NCBI RefSeq assembly: GCF_000377745.1
Contig: NZ_KB898707.1
Coordinates: forward strand, 430,482-494,481
From: Gilvimarinus chinensis DSM 19667
GTDB lineage: Bacteria; Pseudomonadota; Gammaproteobacteria; Pseudomonadales; Cellvibrionaceae
DNA length: 64,000 bases
Direction of reading: 5' to 3'
The notes under the pieces were generated by a model that saw only the letters and a program-made list of their open reading frames with translations, made no database searches and was not told where the DNA came from. Positions within the stretch are counted from its first letter, which is position 1, and every line of letters begins with the position of its first letter. A program made the translations under genes and the position numbers. Below, piece after piece: positions 1 to 7,963 of the stretch.

Positions 1-2
1 CC

Positions 3-68
3 GGCTTTTTTATGCTGGAAACAATGCGCTGGGAAAACCTGTTGCAAGGAAAACTGCTGTCCGCATAA
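3..68 (+). CDS. Possible C-terminal tail of an upstream gene (partial)
   Basis: An open frame enters from the left edge and ends in TAA at 66-68. It encodes about 21 residues (GFFMLETMRWENLLQGKLLSA). It could be the end of a protein whose body lies outside the window, or a chance open frame. I do not recognise the family. Confidence 0.25.
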   Translation, partial: GFFMLETMRWENLLQGKLLSA

Positions 69-110
69 TGCCAGTACGAGACAGCTCGTAGATCAGTGAC
101 GAGTAGGCCC

Positions 111-1013
111 ATGACGTTGCAAGCAGACACACAAACCATTCACCAGTACTTAGACAGCCTGTGGCTGGAAAAAGGCTTGTCGGCAAATACTCGCGAGAGC
201 TACTCCCGCGATTTAACGGCATTTGCATCGTGGCTGCACGCCGACTCTGGGGTGGCGATCATGGCTGCCAGCCAAGAGCAGGTGATGGCGTTTCTTGCCT
301 GGCGTCACAGCCGACATTATTCCAGCCGCTCTACGGCAAGATTGCTCTCCTGTTTGCGGGGGTTTTATCGCTACCAGATCCGCGAAGGCCGATTGCAAAT
401 AGACCCATTAGCGCATATCGATAATCCCAAATTGCCCCGTGCACTGCCTAAACTTTTAACCGAGGCGGATGTCGAAGGGCTGCTTCGCGCGCCCGATGTC
501 ACTGACAGTGTTGGCTTACGCGATAAGGCCATGCTGGAGCTTTTATACGCCTGCGGTTTGCGAGTAACAGAATTGGTGAGCTTGACCATGCCTATGTTGA
601 ATTTGCGTCAGGGGGTGGTGCGAGTGTTAGGTAAGGGCAGTAAAGAGCGTCTGGTACCACTGGGTGAAGAGGCTGTGTACTGGCTGGAGCGCTACATGCG
701 CGAGGCACGTGGCGCTTTGCTTGGTGTTCTTACCTCGGAAGTATTGTTCCCCAGTACCCGAGGCACGCAGATGACCCGCCAGACCTTTTGGCATCGCATA
801 AAGCACTGGGCAAAGCTGGCAGGCATTGAAAAGCCGTTGTCACCCCATACCTTGCGCCATGCGTTCGCGACGCATCTGCTGAATCACGGCGCCGATTTAC
901 GGGTGGTGCAGCTGCTGCTGGGGCACAGCGATTTGTCCACCACGCAAATCTATACTCATGTGGCCCAGGCGCGCATGAAAAGCTTGCATGAAGTACATCA
1001 CCCAAGAGGCTGA
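111..1013 (+). CDS. xerD: Site-specific tyrosine recombinase XerD
   Basis: XerD works with XerC at the dif site to resolve chromosome dimers before division. The N-terminal SAM-like DNA-binding half includes LDSLWLEKGLSANT. The catalytic half shows the full tyrosine-recombinase set, which by my count is R151, K175, H246, R249, H272 and nucleophile Y281. The 300-residue length matches the family (about 298 in E. coli). I chose ATG 111 over the in-frame GTG at 96 because it gives the usual short N-terminus before the first helix. It is followed by dsbC, hom and thrC, the order known from pseudomonads, which supports a housekeeping XerD rather than a mobile-element integrase. Confidence 0.95.
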   Translation: MTLQADTQTIHQYLDSLWLEKGLSANTRESYSRDLTAFASWLHADSGVAIMAASQEQVMAFLAWRHSRHYSSRSTARLLSCLRGFYRYQIREGRLQIDPLAHIDNPKLPRALPKLLTEADVEGLLRAPDVTDSVGLRDKAMLELLYACGLRVTELVSLTMPMLNLRQGVVRVLGKGSKERLVPLGEEAVYWLERYMREARGALLGVLTSEVLFPSTRGTQMTRQTFWHRIKHWAKLAGIEKPLSPHTLRHAFATHLLNHGADLRVVQLLLGHSDLSTTQIYTHVAQARMKSLHEVHHPRG

Positions 1014-1072
1014 TAGTTGTGTGCTAAACTGCCAGCCGATTAGCTAATGCCCGTATTAACAGAGAAATTCTT

Positions 1073-1870
1073 ATGATGGTAAATGCAGTTCGTATCAGCT
1101 TGGCGGCACTGGCCTTTACGGCTTGCGCGGCTTTGGCTCAAGACAATAGCGCGCAGACCGAATCGGCGGCTTCGCAAACCCCAGAGCAAACAATCAAAGC
1201 TCAGTTGGATAAAATCACCGGTGGTGCGCCTCTAGGCCCAGTTCGTCCTTCAGTGATAGACGGGCTTTACAGCGTCCAAGTTATTGGCGGGCCAAGCTTG
1301 ATGGTCACTGCGGACGGTCAGCACGCGATTATGGGCGATGCCTACGAAGTGACGGCTGAGGGGTTGGTGCCGGTACAAGATCCCTACTTAATTAACTCGC
1401 GCAAAGAGTTTGTTAGCAGTCTGGAAGAAAACGATACCATTAATTTTACACCTAGCGATGGCACTAAGCACGTGGCCTACGTGTTCACCGATGTAGATTG
1501 CGGTTACTGTCGGCGCCTGCACAGTCAAATGCACGAGTACCGTGAGCGTGGTGAGAAAATGCCTGGTTACAATGACTTGGGTATCGAGATCCGCTATCTG
1601 GCCTACCCACGCGCTGGGGCAAACAGTCCATCGGCGGCGAAACTGGAAAGCGCCTGGTGTGCCGCTGAGCCGGCCAAGGCTCTGGATAAGCTGAAAAATC
1701 TCGAAGAGATTGCGCCTGCCAGCTGCGATGCCCCCATTGAGCAGCAATTTCTTAAAGGCGGTGAGCTAGGTGTTACGGGTACCCCCAGTATTTTACTGCC
1801 CGACGGCCGCCTATTTGTCGGTTACCTGCCGCCAGAGAAGCTGCTGCAAAGTATCGAACAGGGCGAATAA
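1073..1870 (+). CDS. dsbC: Periplasmic disulfide isomerase DsbC
   Basis: DsbC is a periplasmic thiol:disulfide isomerase and chaperone, kept reduced by DsbD. The protein begins with a signal peptide ending near ACAALAQ. A DsbC/G dimerisation domain follows (about residues 40-110), then a thioredoxin fold with the active site CGYC at about residues 143-146. A cis-proline loop, GVTGTPSI, lies near the C-terminus. The 265-residue length is slightly long for the family, with a low-complexity Ser/Gln stretch after the signal peptide. The start could be either of the two adjacent ATGs at 1073 and 1076. It lies downstream of xerD in the same direction. Confidence 0.94.
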   Translation: MMVNAVRISLAALAFTACAALAQDNSAQTESAASQTPEQTIKAQLDKITGGAPLGPVRPSVIDGLYSVQVIGGPSLMVTADGQHAIMGDAYEVTAEGLVPVQDPYLINSRKEFVSSLEENDTINFTPSDGTKHVAYVFTDVDCGYCRRLHSQMHEYRERGEKMPGYNDLGIEIRYLAYPRAGANSPSAAKLESAWCAAEPAKALDKLKNLEEIAPASCDAPIEQQFLKGGELGVTGTPSILLPDGRLFVGYLPPEKLLQSIEQGE

Positions 1871-1909
1871 CCCCCTTCTTCCGGCAACACACGCCGACAT
1901 CAATTGACA

Positions 1910-1950
1910 GCAACCTTAGCTCTGAGTAAGGTTGCCGTCTTTTGTTTTTC
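1910..1950 (+). terminator. Hairpin plus T-rich tract between dsbC and hom
   Basis: GCAACCTTA (1910-1918) pairs with TAAGGTTGC (1927-1935) around an 8-nt loop, followed by a T-rich stretch (CGTCTTTTGTTTTTC). This fits a Rho-independent terminator for dsbC. Its place just upstream of hom leaves open a role as an attenuator, but I saw no Thr/Ile-rich leader peptide. Confidence 0.65.
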
Positions 1951-1973
1951 CGTCTCCCCATTAAGAGGATTTC

Positions 1974-3281
1974 ATGTTGAAACCGGTCAGAATAGGTATC
2001 TGCGGTCTGGGCACCGTAGGCAGTGGCACCGTCAATGTACTCGCGCGCAATCAGCGCGTCATTAACGCCCGCGCCGGTTGCGATATTATTGTGGAGCAAA
2101 TTGGTGCTCGCCGGGATAATCCACAGGTCGACATGGCCTCGCTTAACGTTACCCGCGATATTTTCGAGGTGGCGCGCAATCCTAATGTTGATGTCGTGGT
2201 TGAGCTGATTGGTGGTATTTCGGTTGCCCGCGATCTGATTCTCGAAGCCATTGCCAATGGCAAGCACATTGTTACCGCCAACAAAGCGCTGATTGCCGAG
2301 CACGGCAATGAAATTTTTGCCGCCGCCGACGCGAAGGGTGTGACAGTGGCCTTTGAGGCAGCCGTTGCCGGTGGTATTCCCATTATTAAATCCATTCGTG
2401 AGGGACTGTCGGCCAATCGCATTGAGTGGTTGGCGGGCATTATTAACGGCACCGGCAACTTTATCTTGACCGAAATGCGCGATAAAGGCCGCGATTTCGC
2501 CGAAGTTCTTACCGAAGCGCAAGAGCTTGGCTACGCCGAGGCAGACCCTACGTTCGACGTGGAGGGTATTGATGCCGCCCATAAGCTGGTAATTCTGGCC
2601 TCTATGAGCTTTGGTATTCCGCTGCAGTTCGATAAGGTGTTTACCGAGGGTATCAGCAAAATTGAGCCGGTAGATGTTGCCTACGCGGATGAGCTGGGCT
2701 ATCGCATTAAGCATTTGGGGATCGCCCGTCGCGTTGCCGATGGCATTGAGCTGCGGGTTCACCCAACACTTATTCCAGAGCGCCGTCAGCTGGCGAACGT
2801 TGACGGTGTTATGAACGCCATTATGGTTAAGGGCGATGCGGTTGGACCGACCATGTACTATGGTGCGGGGGCAGGCGCTGAGCCGACGGCCTCTTCGGTG
2901 ATTGCCGATATCGTTGATGTGGCGCGTACCCTGACGGCCGATCCTGAACACCGGGTTCCCTATTTGGGCTTTCAGCAAAGCAGCCTGAGCGATCGCAATA
3001 TATTGCCGATTGATGAAGTCGAGACCGCCTACTATTTGCGTATGTCGGCCCTGGATAAGCCGGGCGTGCTGTCTCAGGTGGCGACCATTCTTAGTGATTC
3101 AGGCATCAGTATTGAAGCCTTGATTCAAAAAGAAGCGGACGAAGACGAAGAGATTGTGCCGCTGATTCTGCTGACCAACCGGGCGGTTGAGAAACACTTG
3201 GCTACCGCCATCAGCAAAATTGAAGCGCTCAGCTCAATTACCGGGCCCATTACCCGTATTCGCTTAGAGCCTTTAAAATAA
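1974..3281 (+). CDS. hom: Homoserine dehydrogenase
   Basis: Converts aspartate-4-semialdehyde to homoserine with NAD(P)H, the branch point to threonine and methionine. The N-terminal Rossmann fold has GLGTVGSGT at about residues 10-18. The catalytic/dimerisation domain contains the family signature AGIINGTGNFILTEM. A C-terminal ACT domain (from about residue 350, LDKPGVLSQVATILSDSG) suggests feedback control, probably by threonine. At 435 residues this is the monofunctional form, without a fused aspartokinase. A ribosome-binding site (AAGAGGA) precedes the ATG. thrC follows 54 bp downstream, so the two are probably cotranscribed. Confidence 0.96.
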   Translation: MLKPVRIGICGLGTVGSGTVNVLARNQRVINARAGCDIIVEQIGARRDNPQVDMASLNVTRDIFEVARNPNVDVVVELIGGISVARDLILEAIANGKHIVTANKALIAEHGNEIFAAADAKGVTVAFEAAVAGGIPIIKSIREGLSANRIEWLAGIINGTGNFILTEMRDKGRDFAEVLTEAQELGYAEADPTFDVEGIDAAHKLVILASMSFGIPLQFDKVFTEGISKIEPVDVAYADELGYRIKHLGIARRVADGIELRVHPTLIPERRQLANVDGVMNAIMVKGDAVGPTMYYGAGAGAEPTASSVIADIVDVARTLTADPEHRVPYLGFQQSSLSDRNILPIDEVETAYYLRMSALDKPGVLSQVATILSDSGISIEALIQKEADEDEEIVPLILLTNRAVEKHLATAISKIEALSSITGPITRIRLEPLK

Positions 3282-3335
3282 GGCAAACAAATAACGGGCA
3301 ATTGCCCTCAAGTGGACTGAATTCAGGTTACCGAC

Positions 3336-4733
3336 GTGAAATACATCAGCACCCGCGGCCAAGCGCCGTCACTGTCGTTTGAAGAAGTAGTACTCACAGG
3401 TCTCGCCTCTGATGGCGGCTTGTATGTACCCGAAAAACTGCCCGAGTTTTCCCGCGAAGAAATCGCGAGCTGGGCCGGTTTGTCTTATCAAGAGCTGGCG
3501 TTCAAAGTGATGGCGCCTTTCGTTGACGGTGAAATTCCCGACGATGATTTACGCGGTTTGATCGATAAAGCCTATCAGAGCTTTCGCCACCAGGGCATTG
3601 CGCCTTTGGTGCAAACGGGTCACAACGAGTGGATTTTAGAGCTGTTTCAAGGGCCCACGCTGGCGTTTAAAGATTTTGCGCTGCAATTTCTGGGGCATTT
3701 GCTCGACTATATTTTGAAAAAGCGTGACCAGAAGGTTGTGGTAATGGGGGCAACCTCGGGCGATACCGGTTCGGCCGCCATTGAAGGCTGCCGTCGCTGT
3801 GAGAATATCGATATCTTTATTCTCCATCCGCACAACCGCGTGTCTAACGTACAACGCCGCCAGATGACCACAGTGCTTGAAGACAATGTGCACAACATCG
3901 CGCTGGATGGAAACTTCGACGATTGCCAGAACATGGTAAAAGCCAGCTTTGCCGATCAGTCCTTCCTGCCCGAAGGCCGACAGTTGGTGGCGGTGAACTC
4001 GATTAACTGGGCGCGCATCATGGCGCAAATCGTCTATTACTTTTACGCCTCGTTGGCGCTGGGTGGTCCGCACCGTCCTGTATCTTTTTCAGTGCCTACC
4101 GGTAACTTCGGTGATATTTTTGCCGGTTATCTGGCCAAGCGCATGGGCTTACCTATCGATCAGCTGGTCATTGCCACCAACAGCAATGATATTTTGCACC
4201 GCGCGATCAGCAACAACGACCACAGTAAACAAGAGTTGCAACACACTCTGTCGCCCAGTATGGATATTATGGTGTCCAGTAACTTTGAGCGTATGTTGTT
4301 TGATCTGTACGATCGCGACGGAGCGGCCATTGCCAAATTAATGGAAGACTTTAAATCCGGTGCCATGCATCTGGACGACAAAGCCCTTGCACAGGCCCGC
4401 TCGTTATTTGCCAGCCATAAGGTTGATGATGATCGTATGCTGGAGGTTATTCGCGAGGTGTTTGAAAACACCGAATACCTGCTCGATCCGCACACGGCTA
4501 TCGGTGTTGATGCCGCTCGCGCTACCCGTAAAAATCAGGATGTACCTATGGTCTGCCTGGCTACGGCGCATCCGGCAAAATTCCCTGAAGCGGTGCAAAA
4601 AGCCGGGCAAGAGGAAGATCCTAAGCTGCCGCATCACATGGCCGATTTATTCGACCGTGAAGAGCGCTACGAAGTGCTGCCCAACGATGCCACAACTGTG
4701 CATGAATTTATGCGCAGCCATTTGGCGTGCTAA
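3336..4733 (+). CDS. thrC: Threonine synthase
   Basis: PLP-dependent enzyme that makes threonine from O-phosphohomoserine, the last step of the pathway started by the upstream hom. The start is GTG, giving the typical N-terminus MKYISTRGQAPSLSFEEVV. The PLP lysine is K112 in GPTLAFKDFALQF. The phosphate-binding loop GATSGDTGSAAI and SVPTGNFGD are also present. The 465-residue length matches the long proteobacterial threonine synthase class. A strong terminator follows. Confidence 0.96.
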   Translation: MKYISTRGQAPSLSFEEVVLTGLASDGGLYVPEKLPEFSREEIASWAGLSYQELAFKVMAPFVDGEIPDDDLRGLIDKAYQSFRHQGIAPLVQTGHNEWILELFQGPTLAFKDFALQFLGHLLDYILKKRDQKVVVMGATSGDTGSAAIEGCRRCENIDIFILHPHNRVSNVQRRQMTTVLEDNVHNIALDGNFDDCQNMVKASFADQSFLPEGRQLVAVNSINWARIMAQIVYYFYASLALGGPHRPVSFSVPTGNFGDIFAGYLAKRMGLPIDQLVIATNSNDILHRAISNNDHSKQELQHTLSPSMDIMVSSNFERMLFDLYDRDGAAIAKLMEDFKSGAMHLDDKALAQARSLFASHKVDDDRMLEVIREVFENTEYLLDPHTAIGVDAARATRKNQDVPMVCLATAHPAKFPEAVQKAGQEEDPKLPHHMADLFDREERYEVLPNDATTVHEFMRSHLAC

Positions 4734-4760
4734 CTCAGAGTTAACCGCTTAAGCAAAAAC

Positions 4761-4799
4761 AAAAAAGACGAGACTCGCATTGCGGCTCTCGTCTTTTTT
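4761..4799 (+). terminator. Rho-independent terminator after thrC
   Basis: The left arm AAAAAAGACGAGA (4761-4773) pairs with TCTCGTCTTTTTT (4787-4799), leaving a 13-nt loop. The A-run on one side and T-run on the other would let it act in both directions, although no minus-strand gene ends here. It closes the hom-thrC unit just before recJ. Confidence 0.9.
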
Positions 4800-4831
4800 G
4801 TTTGTTGTACCTTGCCCGTGCCTTCACGATA

Positions 4832-4843
4832 TATAATCTTTAC
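4832..4843 (+). promoter_or_regulatory. Consensus -10 box immediately upstream of the recJ start
   Basis: A perfect TATAAT lies at 4832-4837 and only six bases separate it from the recJ ATG at 4844. Transcription would begin about 7 nt after the box, at or next to the A of the ATG. No Shine-Dalgarno sequence is visible. The -35 is poor: TTGCCC or TTGTAC, with spacings of 14 or 21. Confidence 0.4.
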
Positions 4844-6574
4844 ATGCAAAAAATCATTAAACGCCGTCCCGCTCCGCCATCTTTATTATCCGAGCCTGGT
4901 CTTGCACCCTTACTGGATCGCATCTATTCCAGTCGCGGTGTGGGGCATGCTGAGGAATTAGAATTAACCTTACAGCGCTTGTTGCGCCCGGAATTAAAAG
5001 GTTTGCCAGAGGCCGCTGAAATTCTCGCCGATGCGGTGGTGGCCGGTGCGCGTATTTTAATTGTGGGCGACTTTGATGCCGACGGTGCTACCAGTTCGGC
5101 ACTGGGGGTACTGGCACTGCGTGCTATGGGCGCGCAGTATGTGGACTTTCTGGTGCCTAACCGTTTCGAATACGGCTACGGCCTTACGCCAGAAATCGTT
5201 GCGGTTGCCGCAGAACAAGCGCCCGATATTATCGTTACGGTCGATAATGGAATTTCCAGTATCGACGGGGTGCAGGCCGCGAATGATTTAGGCATTGCCG
5301 TTGTCGTTACCGATCACCACTTGCCGGGCCAGGCGCTACCTGCGGCCGATGCCATCGTTAACCCCAATCAGCCCGGCTGCTCTTTTAGCAGTAAAAATCT
5401 TGCCGGTGTCGGGGTGATTTTTTACGTCATGAATGCGTTAAAAAAGCAGCTTAGCGACATGGGGTGGTTTGCCGAGGCGGGAATTCCCGCGCCGAATATG
5501 GCGAACTTTTTAGATCTGGTGGCCCTAGGCACGGTCGCCGATGTAGTGCCGCTGGATGCAAATAACCGTATTCTTGTGGAGCAGGGCTTGCGCCGTATTC
5601 GCGCGGGCGTGGCGCGCCCGGGTATTCTGGCATTGCTTGAGGTGGCCGGACGTGGTCGCGAGCGTTTAGTGGCCACTGATTTGGGTTTTGCCATAGGCCC
5701 GCGCTTGAATGCCGCCGGCAGATTGGATGATATGAGCGTCGGCATACGCTGTTTGCTTAGCGATGATGTTGAATCAGCGCGCGAGCTGGCGGCCGAGCTG
5801 GACAGTTTTAATCGTGATCGCAAAGCGATTGAAAGCGGTATGCAGCGCGAAGCCATGGCCATGTTGGATAAACTCAGTGTCGACGATGGACAGGACTTGC
5901 CCTGGGGGCTGTGCTTGTATGACGCCACCTGGCATCAGGGTGTTATTGGTATTCTCGCCTCGCGGGTTAAAGATAAATTTCACCGCCCGGTGATTGTGTT
6001 TGCCGATGCCGACGATAACACCATCAAGGGGTCGGCGCGCTCTATCCCCGGGTTGCATATTCGCGACGCGTTGGATGCGGTTGCAGCCCGCCATCCTCAC
6101 CTTTTGCAAAAATTTGGCGGTCACGCCATGGCGGCGGGTATGAGCATTGCCCGTGAAGATTACCCGGCGTTTGCTCAAGCGTTTGATGAGGAAGTAAAAC
6201 GCCAGCTTAGCCCCGATGATTTGCAGGCAGTGCTTATGAGCGACGGCGAACTGGCCGCAAACGAGTTTGAGTTAGAGCTGGCGCGCCAGTTGCGAAACGC
6301 AGGCCCCTGGGGGCAGCATTTTCCCGAGCCGCTATTTGATGGCGAGTTTTACCTGGTGCAGCAGCGCATTGTGGGGGATAAGCATCTAAAGCTGGTGTTG
6401 GCTCAAGATGCGCAAAAGCAGCAGCTGTTGGACGCCATTGCTTTTAACGTAGATTTGTCTGTGTGGCCAGATGAAGGCATAGAGCGGATACGCGCCGCAT
6501 TCAAACTGGATGTGAATGAGTTTCGCGGCCGCGAGTCTCTGCAGCTAATGCTGGATTATCTGGAGCCTGTTTAG
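4844..6574 (+). CDS. recJ: Single-stranded-DNA-specific exonuclease RecJ
   Basis: A 5'-3' ssDNA exonuclease in recombination and mismatch repair. DHH-family motifs are in order: LIVGDFDADGATSSA, TVDNGISS, VVTDHH (D157-H158-H159) and ALGTVADVVPL. A DHHA1 segment follows (ARSIPGLHIRDAL, KFGGHAMAAGM), then an OB-like C-terminal region. The length is 576 residues, typical for the family. I chose ATG 4844 over TTG 4802 because it reproduces the usual N-terminus leading to LLDRIYSSRGV and because the upstream option overlaps the -10 box. Its stop overlaps the stop of the convergent esterase by 4 bp. Confidence 0.95.
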   Translation: MQKIIKRRPAPPSLLSEPGLAPLLDRIYSSRGVGHAEELELTLQRLLRPELKGLPEAAEILADAVVAGARILIVGDFDADGATSSALGVLALRAMGAQYVDFLVPNRFEYGYGLTPEIVAVAAEQAPDIIVTVDNGISSIDGVQAANDLGIAVVVTDHHLPGQALPAADAIVNPNQPGCSFSSKNLAGVGVIFYVMNALKKQLSDMGWFAEAGIPAPNMANFLDLVALGTVADVVPLDANNRILVEQGLRRIRAGVARPGILALLEVAGRGRERLVATDLGFAIGPRLNAAGRLDDMSVGIRCLLSDDVESARELAAELDSFNRDRKAIESGMQREAMAMLDKLSVDDGQDLPWGLCLYDATWHQGVIGILASRVKDKFHRPVIVFADADDNTIKGSARSIPGLHIRDALDAVAARHPHLLQKFGGHAMAAGMSIAREDYPAFAQAFDEEVKRQLSPDDLQAVLMSDGELAANEFELELARQLRNAGPWGQHFPEPLFDGEFYLVQQRIVGDKHLKLVLAQDAQKQQLLDAIAFNVDLSVWPDEGIERIRAAFKLDVNEFRGRESLQLMLDYLEPV

Positions 6575-7215
6575 CTGGCGTCATCCTCACCCAGTAACGG
6601 TTCGAGGTAGGGCCATACATTGTCCAGAATCATGGGCTGGGCCTCTTCGGTGGGATGAATGCTGTCGTTGCGCATCAGTTCGCGATTGAGCGCGACACCG
6701 TCGAGCATAAAGGGCACTAACGTCACTTGGTATTCTTGGGCAAGCTCTGGGTAAATATCGCTGAACATCTGTGTATAGCGCGCGCCATAGTTGGGGGGGA
6801 TTTGCATGCCCAGCAGTAATACCTGTGCGTTGGCGTTTAGCGATGCATCGATCATGGCGCTCAGGTTATCACGCGTAATATTCACCGGTTGGCCGCGCAA
6901 GCCGTCATTACCGCCCAGCTCAAGAATTACAATGCTTGGCTTGTGGGTCTTGAGCAGTTTGTCCAATCTGGCGGCGCCGCCGGTGGTCGTTTCTCCGCTG
7001 ACGCTGGCATTAATAACGGCGTGCGAGAATTTGTGAGATTCAAGCTTTTCCTGCAGCAGTTGCACCCAGCCACTGTTTAAATCGATACCGTAGCCTGCGC
7101 TTAAACTGTCGCCCATCACCAGAATGGGTTGCGGATGATTGGCCCAGCTATTGGCAGAAAATAACAGCAGTAAGCATCCGTTTACCAAAATTAAACGTCT
7201 AAACCAATCGAGCAT
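6571..7215 (-). CDS. tesA: GDSL-type esterase/lysophospholipase (TesA-like arylesterase)
   Basis: A secreted SGNH hydrolase that acts on short acyl esters or acyl-CoA thioesters in the periplasm. The signal peptide is MLDWFRRLILVNGCLLLLFSANSWA. Block I GDSLSAGYG carries the nucleophile Ser37. Block III is GGND and block V is DSIHPT (Asp and His). I chose the ATG at 7215 because AGGA lies 7-8 nt upstream. The gene diverges from an ABC exporter operon, an arrangement known for tesA-ybbA-ybbP in E. coli. It ends tail-to-tail with recJ, overlapping by 4 bp. Confidence 0.9.
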   Translation of the reverse strand: MLDWFRRLILVNGCLLLLFSANSWANHPQPILVMGDSLSAGYGIDLNSGWVQLLQEKLESHKFSHAVINASVSGETTTGGAARLDKLLKTHKPSIVILELGGNDGLRGQPVNITRDNLSAMIDASLNANAQVLLLGMQIPPNYGARYTQMFSDIYPELAQEYQVTLVPFMLDGVALNRELMRNDSIHPTEEAQPMILDNVWPYLEPLLGEDDAS

Positions 7216-7265
7216 AGTAGAATCCTGCAATAACAAATCTTAAGTGCGCCGTTCAGGGAGACCTT

Positions 7266-7955
7266 ATGGCTTATATGATTCAAGCCGAGCAGTTGGGCAA
7301 AACCGTTACCACCGCGAGTGGTGATCTTACCATCCTCCAGGATATTAATCTGCGCGTAGAGAAGGGCGAAAGCCTGGCCATTACCGGCGCTTCTGGCTCG
7401 GGTAAATCAACCTTGCTGGGACTGCTCGCGGGGCTGGATGTTCCCAGCCAGGGCCGCGTATTGCTGGCCGGTGAAAACCTCGGCGAGTTAGACGAAGAGG
7501 GCCGTGCCCGCGTACGGGCCGAGCGAGTTGGCTTTGTGTTTCAATCGTTTCAACTGCTGCCTGGATTAACCGCGCTGGAGAACGTCATGCTGCCGATGGA
7601 GCTGGGCGGGCAAAAAAATGCCGAGGCCCGGGCAAAAGAATATCTTGCCAAAGTGGGGCTAGAGGCGCGCGTCCATCACTATCCGCCACAGTTATCCGGC
7701 GGTGAGCAGCAGCGCGTCGCCATTGCCCGGGCGTTTGCCTGCGAGCCTGAAATCCTTTTTGCCGATGAACCCACGGGTAACCTCGACAGCGCTACCGGTA
7801 ACACTATTAACGATTTACTGTTTGGGTTGAACGCCGAGGCGGGTACCACCTTGGTGCTCATCACTCATGAAGAGCGTTTGGCGAATCGCTGCGCTCGCCA
7901 GGTTCAGTTGGCCGCCGGAGAATTGTTAATCAGTGGCGCGGCCGCTGAGCTCTAG
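7266..7955 (+). CDS. ybbA: ABC transporter ATP-binding protein (YbbA/LolD-like)
   Basis: ATPase subunit of a type VII (MacB/LolCDE-like) ABC system. Walker A is GASGSGKST, the Q-loop region is [19 protein letters not shown], the signature is [14 protein letters not shown], Walker B is [12 protein letters not shown] and the H-loop is ITHEE. At 229 residues it is a standalone nucleotide-binding domain. Its permease starts 8 bp downstream, and the divergent tesA-like esterase is the usual neighbour. The substrate is unknown; lipid or lipoprotein handling is a family-based guess. Confidence 0.93.
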   Translation: MAYMIQAEQLGKTVTTASGDLTILQDINLRVEKGESLAITGASGSGKSTLLGLLAGLDVPSQGRVLLAGENLGELDEEGRARVRAERVGFVFQSFQLLPGLTALENVMLPMELGGQKNAEARAKEYLAKVGLEARVHHYPPQLSGGEQQRVAIARAFACEPEILFADEPTGNLDSATGNTINDLLFGLNAEAGTTLVLITHEERLANRCARQVQLAAGELLISGAAAEL

Positions 7956-7963
7956 GAGGCATT

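Noticed and set aside
111-1013. Mobile-element integrase instead of XerD
   Set aside because: Length, N-terminus and the dsbC-hom-thrC context fit the housekeeping recombinase; no attachment sites or cargo were seen.
1773-2978. Long open frame (401 codons) on the minus strand across hom
   Set aside because: It lies fully antisense to a clear homoserine dehydrogenase, has no recognisable domain, and its Asn/Arg/Gly-rich composition is what the opposite strand of this codon usage yields.
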